A stretch of 64,000 nucleotides of DNA, from NCBI RefSeq assembly GCF_030463565.1, contig NC_134653.1, positions 32,859,150 through 32,923,149 on the forward strand. The letters run 5' to 3'. The notes beneath the pieces were generated by a model, which was not told the origin of the DNA, did no database searches, and saw only the letters and a program-made list of their open reading frames with translations. A program made the translations under genes and the position numbers. Below, one piece after another: positions 51,187-60,091 of this stretch. Source of the DNA: Pelecanus crispus. Lineage: Eukaryota; Chordata; Aves; Pelecaniformes; Pelecanidae. The first letter of the stretch is position 1; each line of letters starts with the position of its first letter.

Positions 51187-53480
51187 CTGAAAATATAAAG
51201 AAGTAAGCATCACCCTCATATTTTAAAAAGCCATTTGACTTTGTTGTTTGAAGAAACAGAACTGGATTAAAGAGACAGTTATTTCAGCCAAACCACCCCA
51301 GAAGTGCTAGCATTCCACAACCAACCTCTCTTCCTTGTCCTGTGCTATGCTTGCAAACAGGTGCTATTTATTCAGCCTTGTACTTCTTGGGGCTCCTACA
51401 AATCAGAGAGATCCATAGCTGTGCATCACACATCTCGACTGGGCTGTAAGGGGTGTCTGAATCCAAAACATTCCAGGTAGAACAGTGTTGTTGGCTTTGG
51501 TTTGGCTGTTTTTTTAAATCTGAGGCTCCCCAGACAGTTTTTGAGACTTCTGTGAAAGGGCCTATTATCAATGTATTTAAACCTGCTGAACAGGGCTCTG
51601 CGCCTTCACTGGAAGGAAAAGCCCTGCCAAAAAATAAAATCGAGACCCGCTGAGTTAGACTGCAGTTGACCAATTTGTGTGTGTAATATTTGGCTTACTT
51701 TTTTCACAGAACGCTTGTTTTATTTTTACTATATAACATCCGTTTCAAAGCTTTTTGAATTATTTTGCGCTACATTTCTTACCAATTAACAATAAAATGT
51801 AGTCAAACAGGAATGCCACAGCAGTTCAAAACAGCAGCTGGTTAACTGAAAGCATCATAAATAAATAAATACAAGATACGCGTGCAATGGTCTTAGAGCA
51901 CTCAAAGCAGCAGTTTACAAGAACGGCTGTAGAGAGACTAAAATATTCTTCTGGTTTCTGTACTTTCACTAAGAAAACACTTGAAATACATTGATTAATC
52001 AGTAGTTCTATAGTGCTTATTTCAGCATGTTCTACATCCTGGTGAATTCATCCTATGTTCCAACACTGAAGAAAAACCTTACGATCATTTCACAGATGAA
52101 GAACAGGAAGAGACATTAAGAAATATCATCCTAGTAGTCTGTAATAATACTAAGAATAAATCCCTGCTGCCTTAAAGAAGCACAACACCTTCAAAGCACG
52201 ACCATTCTTTACAGGGCTTACAAGGACATGCTACTGGCTTTTACAGATTTAAGTTTTCATTATTTGTAAGTACACAGAGATATATCTCTAACAGATAGTT
52301 TTGGAGTATGAAAAATTATTTCCACCAGAAGGAAACTGATGGACAACTGTCTGATTTTTCCCTGTTTTACTGGAGCCTGTTTGGCTTTAGCAGAAATGTT
52401 TCCCAGGTATTCACTCAAGCTATCTCCTTTGGGTAGGACTGAAAACGCAAGAATTGGAGGGAAGTTATCACAGACACACATATCCCTTTGGCAGAGCTTC
52501 CTGGGATAAACGAAAGAAGAAAAAAAAAAAAAAAAAAGCCTTTCTTCTTTTTCTAGTGGTCAGAAATCTGGAAAACTTGAAGGTTCTCAGACACCTAACC
52601 TGACAGGTAAAGCAGAAGCTGCAAGCGTCTCTGGAGCAGCTGGATGGCAATGGTGGGGGCTACATCAGTCACCCCCATCTCCCCAGGATGAAGCCATGGT
52701 GGCCTATCTCAGCAGCACAGCAGATGGGTGGGACTTAGCTGTGACACAGGCTCGTTTCATAACCTCATTAGAAGTCTGCTCGCAATAAAAAAAAAAAAAA
52801 CAAACCAACATTAAGTGAGCTATAAATGGGCTGAGGAACAGCTAAGCTGTCATCTATTGTTTCCATAGCACAGAACAGTCCTTATGCGGCCAAGTCTCTA
52901 CATAAAGGAGGATTAAAAAGAAAAACGAGCTGCAACATATTTTGACTCCTAAGTATCAGTGCTGATTTGGATGCAAACACCTGGGCCAGCACAGACCCGG
53001 AGACCGCGGTTCCGCAGCTCTTCCTGAGCGAGATGCGATCGCACCCGATCCTCGCAGCCCGCCAAGGGGTGCCGGGGCGCCTCGGCCGCCGCCTCCCCCC
53101 CGCCGCCAGGCCCCCATCTCCCCGAGGACTTCCTGAGGGACCCTGAGCAGGCTCTGAAGCCGCGGCCCCCCCCAGGGAACCCCCAAAAGCTGAGCCCCCT
53201 CTAGGGACCCCCTCCCCTCAGCAGCGACCCCCTCTCGCCGCGCCTGCCCCCTCAGGGTCGCCTCCCCTCCATGAGCGACCTCCTCCCCGACTCTGTGTGT
53301 GTGTCCCCGGTCCCCTCCTCCCATAAGTGACCCCCTCCCGCCAGCTCTGCCCCTCGCCCCCCCCAGCCCCGCCCGCCTCAGGGCCCCCCCCTTCGCCACT
53401 GACCCCCACACACCCCGGGACTCCGCCCCACCGCCCCCCCTCGGCTCAAGCTCCGCCCCCACGCTCCCATTGGCCAGCTG
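51187..53480 (-). other. MPHOSPH9 first intron
   Basis: About 2.3 kb, AT-rich until about 52.95 kb and then rising into the CpG island. It holds A-runs near 52517-52537 and 52787-52800. There is no coding exon. The donor of exon 1 is unresolved; the two best minus-strand candidates are a GTAGGG near 53663 and a GTGAGG near 53487. Confidence 0.55.
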
Positions 53481-54010
53481 CCCCTCACGCTCCGGGATGT
53501 TGACAGCGCCACCGCCTCGGATTGGCTGGCGCGCCCGCCACTCGTCGGGGAAAGGGGCGGGGCGGCGGAGGCGGCCCTCGCGGCGCTGGGACGCGGCCAA
53601 GTGCGGCGGCGCTGCCGGCTCCGGCCCCGCCCGCTTGCCCTCAGGGCTCGCCCGGTCCCTACCCGCATTTCCGGAAGCCCACGAGGTGGTGTCCGCAGCG
53701 CCCCGAGAGCTGCCTCCTCCAGCGGCCGTTAGGCGATAAACAGGCGCGGCCCGCCGCCCCCTTCCCGGCAATTGGCGGCCGAGTTTCGAGCGTGGTGGGG
53801 TAGAGGGCACTCCAGACAGAGCCCAGCTCGGTGATTGGCCGTCTTGACCGCGCGCCAGGCCGCGCCTTCTACTCTGATTCGCTACGTGGAAAAGTACGCG
53901 CGTCGCCGCGAGGGGATTGGCTAGTGCGGCTACGCGCCGCACGGTTTCCCAGATCCCGATTGGTAGTGGATGAAAGGCGTGCGTAAGCCCGCCCTTTGCG
54001 CAGCGATTGG
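53469..54010 (-). promoter_or_regulatory. Array of seven CCAAT boxes (NF-Y type)
   Basis: ATTGG pentamers start at 53469, 53521, 53771, 53834, 53916, 53959 and 54006. All read CCAAT on the minus strand, and several extend to CCAATC or GCCAATC, the preferred NF-Y form. Five fall within 240 bases with spacings of 63, 82, 43 and 47. This suggests NF-Y control of MPHOSPH9, MTRFR or both. The function is inferred. Confidence 0.6.
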
Positions 54011-54057
54011 CTTCCCAAATGTCAATTAGCCTAGCGGTGACGCCCGCCTCCATGCGG

Positions 54058-54068
54058 TGCGCATGCGC
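54058..54068. promoter_or_regulatory. NRF1-type site
   Basis: TGCGCATGCGC matches the palindromic core of the nuclear respiratory factor 1 motif. It lies about 130 bases before the end of MTRFR exon 1. NRF1 commonly drives nuclear genes for mitochondrial proteins, which suits MTRFR. Confidence 0.6.
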
Positions 54069-54136
54069 AGCGGCGGCCTTCGGGGCGCGAAGGTACGCGG
54101 GACGGCAGGGGGCGGCGTAGGCTGCGCGCAGCTCAG

Positions 54137-54149
54137 CGCGCCTGCGCAG
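54137..54149. promoter_or_regulatory. Second NRF1-type site
   Basis: CGCGCCTGCGCAG is an NRF1-like sequence with one departure from the palindrome (GCGCCTGCGC). It lies 75 bases downstream of the first and about 45 bases before the exon 1 donor. Confidence 0.5.
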
Positions 54150-54195
54150 TGCGGGCGCGGGAGGGGGTGGTGGCGCTCGCCCTGGGTCGCCTGAG
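54150..54195 (+). other. MTRFR: MTRFR non-coding exon 1 (5' end approximate)
   Basis: A strong donor, CTGAG/GTAAGA, lies at 54195/54196 just downstream of the NRF1-like sites. It defines the end of a short 5' UTR exon. The start of the exon is a guess. Splicing to the acceptor at 56596 joins it to the ATG-bearing exon. Confidence 0.6.
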
Positions 54196-56596
54196 GTAAG
54201 AGCGGGCGGCGGGGCCGGGGCGGCGGCGTCGTCGTCCCGGGCTCTCGGTGGAGCTGTTCTCGGGGGGCTTGCCCTCGGCTCCTCCCGGGAGCCGGGCTAC
54301 GGTGAGGCCCGGTGGGTGACCTTAGCCCGGCGGGGAGGCGGCGGAGAAACCAGGAAGCCGCGGGTGTGGGGCAGCCGCTGCCCTTAGCTCGCTACCGGCG
54401 TGCGGCAGCGGGCCCCTCCGGGCGCTCGGCTCTCTCGAGCTGTGCTGGAGCCTCTGCTGAAATCCTGCTGCTCGCTTTGGTTTTCCGGACGTGTGGGACA
54501 ATAAATGCGGTTGTTTGTGCAAGTTTTTCAGCAAAACAGTTGCTGTAAAACCCAGTTTAATCACCGTCATCGCCGCCGTGTCCAGGTGCCCCGTGTCCTT
54601 TCCAGTGAAGCTGCGAAGGGCTGGTCACTTCTGTGACTCTGCTTAAAAAATGGGAGATTGGTGTTCTTACTGACACGGCTCTTCTGTAGTCTATGCTTAA
54701 AAATCTCGTAAGGAAAGCTTTTTTTTCTTCTAGAATTAAAGCATTAAGATCTTCTTACACTGTAAGGCAGGTGTTTCTTGGAGACTTTCTGGGCCAAGTG
54801 AAATCTCGAGAAAACTCTCTAGTATCTTCTAGATTTAGTCTTGTTTTATAGCTATAGTGCCAAGCAGTATTAATAGGCTTACAGTGAACATGATTTTTTT
54901 ACCTTGACTTGCCTATTAAGATGAGGCAGCTCGGAGAGTTGTCAGTCTTGGTTTCAGAACAGGCTACTTTGAACGGGCAGTGCCACTATTAAACCTGCTG
55001 TTGAGTAAAAGCTCACTTCAGATCTAGGTGGTAGTTCTAATTTTTTCTGCATGGTTTTTGCAGCAAAAAACCCCTTTACTACCTTCTAGTGCCACCAAGT
55101 GGACATCTTTACTTGCCAATAAAAGCTTTCTTAAAATTCTTTTTATTTCAACAGTTATGTTGAACTTTTATGGATGTTTATTGCTAAGTGATGCTTCTTC
55201 ACATGCTGAAGTATTTTCTTCTGAAACAAACAAAATATTTCAAGCATCACAGCGTGTATTGTTTTAATTGCTTACCTCGTGCCTTGTTGAAGAGTGCCAT
55301 TTGACAGTAGTAGAACCCGACATTCCTCATTCTCCATGAGGATATTGCATGCTTCCATGCGTACTTTTCTGCCTTTGTTAATAACTTCACCTGGGAAAAA
55401 TCAGCATGGGAAGTAGTAGTTGAAAACCTAGCGGTCTGCTCACTCCTCGATTATTTTTCCCCCATCAAAGCCATACAATGGACTATATAGAAAGTTATGA
55501 GAGCAGAGCAGCATGGGCAAGCTTGTTAAGAGGATCAACATAGAAGAACACTTCTGATTTGAAATGGAGTTTTCCACATTTGCTGTATTAGACCGCTCGC
55601 CAAATCCTATGCACACTAGAGCCTGGCCTCAAAATTTGGAAACGAATGGAGCAAGGTCAAAAGTCTAGATCATGTAATCTGTTTTGGGAAGGATTACTCT
55701 GTTTCCTGTAGGAATCTCAGAACACAAAATCATAAATCAATCTGTAACTGTAAATATCCATACCAGAGTTCTGCTGTGTACCGTTAGTCGGCTGTTTTGA
55801 CTGAGCAGTCATGCCTCATTCTTACAGGTAAAAACCTGTCTTTGCACTCTGACTTGTTTAAACTACTCGAGCTCTGTTCTGCCAGATCTGACTTCTGATA
55901 TCCATATCCTTGGGACAGAAATGTTCTACATACAGTCTTGGGTTTTTTTTTTTCTCCATCTCCTCTTTGCAGTCTTCCATGACTCTAAGGCAGCAAACAT
56001 GGGAAGCCAGCACGTTATTAGGCCAGTTACATTTGCTGTAAATTTGCTGCTTCTTCCAGCAGGTTTCTTTCAGTAGTTCAGAGCACTGTGTAAGGCAACC
56101 TCAGAGGAGGATTCCTGCACCATCACCCGTTCTCCCTTGATGTAGTTCAAGCAGGTGTCAAGACGTGAATTGCAGGCACTGTTGCCAGCAAGACACAACC
56201 TGGGCATGAGTGGAGTGTCAGCAAAGGCTTCCCAGTCAGAGAATACAGATGGAAATATGCAAGATGGAAATATCCTCTCCTTCCTCTGCTTTTTTTTTTT
56301 CTTGATATCTTTAGTGTTTTCCAAGTGCTGGTAGGAGTACTGATTTATTTACTGTTTTCCAGACTGCTTTCAACAACAAAATAATAATCTTGTCTGTTTT
56401 AAGAAACCTCATTGCAACGAGCACCAAAATTCTATTTGGAATGGTAAATATTTCAAGGCAAATGCCTATGAAACCGCTTCAAATATCCTTGAAAACAGAT
56501 CTGAATATCAAAATACCACTCAAGGTGTGCAGCTAAACTAGATCATCTTAAAACAAGGATTCTCGTGGCAAACTTCATTCCCCACCTGTATTTCAG
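54196..56596 (+). other. MTRFR intron 1
   Basis: Intron of 2.4 kb, G+C-rich for the first 350 bases and AT-rich afterwards, with T-runs in the plus strand (for example near 55946). No exon is recognised. Confidence 0.7.
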
Positions 56597-56626
56597 GTTC
56601 CAGAGAAACTGTGTCCTCATTTCTGT
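56597..56626 (+). other. MTRFR: MTRFR 5' UTR part of exon 2
   Basis: Thirty bases between the TTTCAG acceptor and the start codon, with no upstream ATG. Confidence 0.8.
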
Positions 56627-56902
56627 ATGAATGTTCCAAGTTTATTTCATTTTACATTCTTACTGAGAGGAGTACAAGCACCGTCATGGAGACCATGGAT
56701 TTTGAGGAAGCAGCCGTTTTCTCTGCCCAGAGTGCCCTTACTTCAGGCAGCAGGAAAGAACAACTCTTCCAATCTCCTTGGACTAACTGAGGCAGAATTA
56801 GAAGAACAGTTTGTAAGAGGTGATGGCCCAGGAGGTCAAGCCACAAATAAGACAAACAACTGTGTTGTCTTGAAGCATGTTCCATCTGGGATTGTCGTAA
56901 AG
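56627..56902 (+). CDS. MTRFR: MTRFR coding exon 2 (residues 1-92)
   Basis: It runs from the ATG to an AAG/GTAATT donor. It encodes the targeting region, the [19 protein letters not shown] core and [14 protein letters not shown], which places the GGQ loop wholly in this exon. Confidence 0.97.
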
Positions 56903-57845
56903 GTAATTTTATTGCATATTTTATTTCATTAAGTCACAAATTGCATCGGGTCTTTCAGGTCTCCTTTCACAGTAAAGCATAAGCACAGTGCAAATGTCAC
57001 GGAGGAAGAGTTTCTGTGTATTTTAAAGAATCTCGTCAAGAAGCAGTTTGGGCTATCGGTAGATAAATAAACTTGGGGTCATAGCTGATCTTCCTGGCTT
57101 TGACATGCAGTACTATTTTGTAATTTTCAATAAAATGTATCTTCATTGTAGCTGCCTCTCGGTGGCAGCTGTCACATTGCTATCCCTCTTGTGAGTTAAT
57201 GAGAATGGCTTCCTTAACAAGCTGACCATACTCACTTTGCATTCTTTTTAAGCATTACTCTTACCTACTTCTTGTGGATTAATACTTTGAAATTAATCTT
57301 TGCTTCCTTACCACAAGGGGAAGACACAGTTAAGTTAAACTCAGAAGATGCTTTCCAAGGTAATATGGAAGCAATCTTGTTCACTGACAGAATTAAAGAT
57401 TAATGCAAAAGCCAGTCTGACAAGTTACAGTAGCAAATAATTATTAGGCAGCCTCTCCAAAATACATCACCTGGATACAAAAGTTCCAGCGGTTCTTGGT
57501 AGGAGGGTGCTCTTGGCTTGGGGGAGAGGGCAGTTTCTTTACTGTAATGGCAGGAATATGTAGACTGAAAGGGAAAGCAGAAGAATAAACAGGTTAAAGT
57601 TCCAGTAAAAATGTCCTATTGTATTTCTTCAGTGTCATCAAACAAGATCAGTGGAGAAGAACCGAAAGATAGCCAGAGAAATCCTGCAGGAAAAAGTTGA
57701 CCTCTTCTACAAAGGTGAAGACAGTGATGTTTTTAAAGAGCAGAAAGCATCACAGAAGAAGAAGCAAGAGAAAAAAAGAAGAGCAAAGGAAAACCTAGAA
57801 AGGAAAAAGCATTTTAAAGAGATGCAACAACTGGATAAGAAATAA
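56627..57845 (+). CDS. MTRFR: Mitochondrial translation release factor in rescue (C12orf65)
   Basis: This class-I-release-factor-like protein acts on stalled mitochondrial ribosomes. With partner MTRES1 it is known to bind split large subunits still holding peptidyl-tRNA and hydrolyse the bond. Loss causes a mitochondrial encephalomyopathy and spastic paraplegia in humans. Two coding exons (56627-56902 and 57633-57845) join in phase 0 to give 162 residues, close to the 166 I recall for human. The first 45 or so residues are rich in Arg, Lys, Leu and Ser and lack acidic residues, as in a mitochondrial targeting sequence. The catalytic GGQ is at 69-71 within [10 protein letters not shown]. The last 50 residues are very Lys/Arg/Gln-rich, typical of the ribosome-binding tail. 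The start aligns with the family's N-terminus (LFHF motif at 6-9) although its context is weak (T at -3, A at +4). Confidence 0.97.
56903..57632 (+). other. MTRFR intron 2
   Basis: Phase-0 intron of 730 bases, GT to CTTCAG. There is no recognised feature inside. Confidence 0.85.
57633..57845 (+). CDS. MTRFR: MTRFR coding exon 3 (residues 93-162, stop)
   Basis: The acceptor is TTCTTCAG. The exon encodes [19 protein letters not shown], the conserved helix after the GGQ domain, and then a long basic tail ending LDKK. The TAA stop lies inside an AATAAA hexamer (57841-57846). Confidence 0.97.
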   Translation, partial: CHQTRSVEKNRKIAREILQEKVDLFYKGEDSDVFKEQKASQKKKQEKKRRAKENLERKKHFKEMQQLDKK

Positions 57846-58433
57846 ACACTTGCAATACTGACTGGCCCTAGCAGGGTAAGGGAAACGTTTGTCATTATAC
57901 CTAAACACAGTTTTCAAACTAACAGATGATGTAGGGCTTCATAAGCACAACTGAAATATTGAGTAGTGACCTGCTATTACTGTAAAACCAAAGTGATAAA
58001 AGCAGTCATGTAGTCCTACTTCTGTCTGCCATCATCTCATTAATTACATTTAGCAATCGGTTTTTCTGCCAAGTTCAGAAGATGATAAACCAATCCTTGT
58101 TAAAAAGGAACTATAAACTTTCTACCATTGTTAATAGAGACAAAAAAAATTCAATAGATCTCCTTCTCCCTGGATGATATGTTACCTTCGTAGGCGTTGC
58201 AGTACATACAGAGAACAGCCCTAAAAGGTTGTAACTTTCCATCCTTACTCAGGCAGTGCCTCTACTGACATAAATCCTTTCTAAACAGCAACAAGGTTTA
58301 GGTACTGGTTCTGATGGTGTAAGCAGACACGCTGATAGAAGAGACACCAGTCGCTGGTTGCCTCCTTCACATCTGTTAGCTGAACAAATGCTCTGTCCTA
58401 CTCGGTTCTGAATGAATAAACAGAATGAATAAA
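57846..58433 (+). other. MTRFR: Inferred MTRFR 3' UTR
   Basis: AT-rich sequence with no repeat, running to two AATAAA hexamers (58415-58420 and 58428-58433). The true end is not determined. An AATAAA also overlaps the stop codon but is too early to be a likely cleavage signal. Confidence 0.5.
58415..58433 (+). terminator. MTRFR: Paired MTRFR poly(A) signal candidates
   Basis: Two AATAAA hexamers 13 bases apart in a duplicated GAATGAATAAACA unit, about 570 bases after the stop. Confidence 0.5.
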
Positions 58434-58439
58434 CAAATC

Positions 58440-59270
58440 TTAGCTGGAGTGGTGATGAGCACTGAGGGAGGGAAGGCACTCCTGCAAGTGAAGGTTGGTC
58501 AGTCATGTTCTTCCGGTTCAAAGGTAAAGTTGGGTCTTTACACACAAAGAACAACATGTGTTGGAAGCTGCCTCCCAAGGCGACAGAATCCAGTTCATCC
58601 AAGCTATGAAGTAATTAACTTTGCCTCTTAATCCTGTATTTTCTTCAAGAATCCATAGCTCCATATGTATTGGATATCCCAGCTATCCCTTCTTCCTTAG
58701 GATTTAGATTTGATTGTATATTGTATTTGTATATTGTGAATTACAGTCATTTATGTTTATACTGTGCTGCAGTTAAGCTTGGGCATTTTGGTATCTTAAT
58801 TCATTTTGACAGTTTCCCATTTTATGCAAATACATGCAGCTGCTTTTCCTTTGTTACTGTTACTTTGGAGCCGCTAGTGAGGTACACTTTCCTATTTTGA
58901 TCCTGTTAAGAACTCTTAATTGCTTAACCAGAATTTCTCTTTGATTTTTGGACAGCATACTCACTGGCTGCCACCAAGTTCTCACCTTCAACAGTGAAGG
59001 GAGAGTGCTTCAAGAACCGAAGCCACAGTATGTATTTTGAAACCAGTGGAGACTACTAGCAACTGTACCACCTTCTTACAGAGATCGACTGCATCCGGAC
59101 TGTACCATGGAAACTCTCCAGCAACCTGCAGGCCCCATTCCCTTGTCTGTTCCAGAACTTGAGCCTCCTGCACGAAGGTTAAATCTTTAATCTGTTGAGA
59201 GTTCTTGTTTGTGGAGTAGGAATCTGATTAAATTGACTATACATAGTTTTAATACAAACTGTTAATGAAA
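58440..59270. other. Gap between convergent MTRFR and CDK2AP1 3' ends
   Basis: About 0.8 kb between the inferred ends of the two tail-to-tail genes. It holds one stretch (58945-59175) of balanced composition with a 61-codon minus-strand frame that I cannot assign. The rest is AT-rich. It may be transcribed from either side if longer 3' ends are used. Confidence 0.5.
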
Positions 59271-59276
59271 ATAAGC

Positions 59277-59282
59277 TTTATT
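59277..59282 (-). terminator. CDK2AP1: CDK2AP1 poly(A) signal candidate
   Basis: AATAAA on the minus strand about 740 bases past the stop, giving a 3' UTR of plausible size. A second AATAAA at 59616-59621 would give a shorter form. Confidence 0.6.
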
Positions 59283-60023
59283 ACATCAAGTAATAAATAC
59301 ATACAAAGATGCAAATAACAGTTTTAGTAATTTATCCAGAATTTCTTTTTTTGGCAAACTTTAAACTGAAATCTCCAGCCTTAATGTAGAAATTAGCTTT
59401 CCAGGACCTTGTTATTATTTAATAGGTTTCCCTATTTTCCATATAACTCATGCACTTTAAATGGACTTCAAAGCACTAACAGTCATGCAAATGTTTATGC
59501 AAAATGAACAAAAAAGGAAAAAGTAAGAGAAGGGGAAGGTTATTTCTAAGCAGGGTCTATGCTGTATGACAAATTGTGACTTAGCAGACTACTAGGTACA
59601 GCATGCTATTCTGCATTTATTAAAAAAAAAAATCCTTAGAGCTTATGTCAAACTTTGAAAGATTGACAGTTTGGGGTTAGGTGAATATAGTCAAAGGAAA
59701 AAACCAGAATGAGGCTGTGGCTGGATAGGAAGAGAACTGAAATATAGCCTGGGAGAAGAAAGAGCATTCCTCTGCATGCAGTTCAGTTTTCATGTTTTAG
59801 AAACATTTTAGGGAGTTTTAACGTCTTTACAAAATGCAAACCCTCAGTAAGTTGAAAAATCCTTGTTTTCTCATTCTTAACTATACATTTTTGTAAGGGC
59901 AAAACAAGAAAGGTAAAACATTCAAAATAAAGGAATTTGTCTGAACGTTTCAAGAGTCAAAAGGAATAAGTGTTACTTTTTCTTCATTAAGAGATGGAAA
60001 AATCTTGCAAGTGAATTAGTGGG
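59277..60023 (-). other. CDK2AP1: Inferred CDK2AP1 3' UTR
   Basis: AT-rich sequence from the stop to the distal AATAAA, with no recognised repeat. Confidence 0.6.
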
Positions 60024-60091
60024 CTAGGATCTTGCATTTCGTTCCGTCTCAGCCAAGCATTCTCGAACTAATCCTCTAGCATGAATAATGC
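60024..60091 (-). CDS. CDK2AP1: CDK2AP1 last coding exon
   Basis: The acceptor is TTTTGCAG. A Gly codon is split after its first base, then [20 protein letters not shown] and Ser, and the stop TAG (60026-60024). It is the C-terminal dimerisation helix with the conserved Cys. Confidence 0.97.

Larger units (their letters stand above)
52970..54560. promoter_or_regulatory. CpG island with bidirectional MPHOSPH9/MTRFR promoter
   Basis: G+C- and CpG-rich block of 1.6 kb between the divergent 5' ends of MPHOSPH9 (minus) and MTRFR (plus). The head-to-head arrangement matches the human locus. The core (53469-54010) holds seven ATTGG motifs, all in the same orientation, and NRF1-like sites follow on the MTRFR side. 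GC-box-like GGGCGG occurs around 53553. I see no TATA box, as is usual for such promoters. The exact initiation sites cannot be placed from sequence. Confidence 0.85.

Noticed and set aside
52956-54053. A 365-codon minus-strand frame and overlapping plus-strand frames (up to 146 codons) in the bidirectional promoter.
   Set aside because: Same compositional cause. The frame runs through the promoter and CCAAT array and matches no known family, and MPHOSPH9 starts coding only at 51160.
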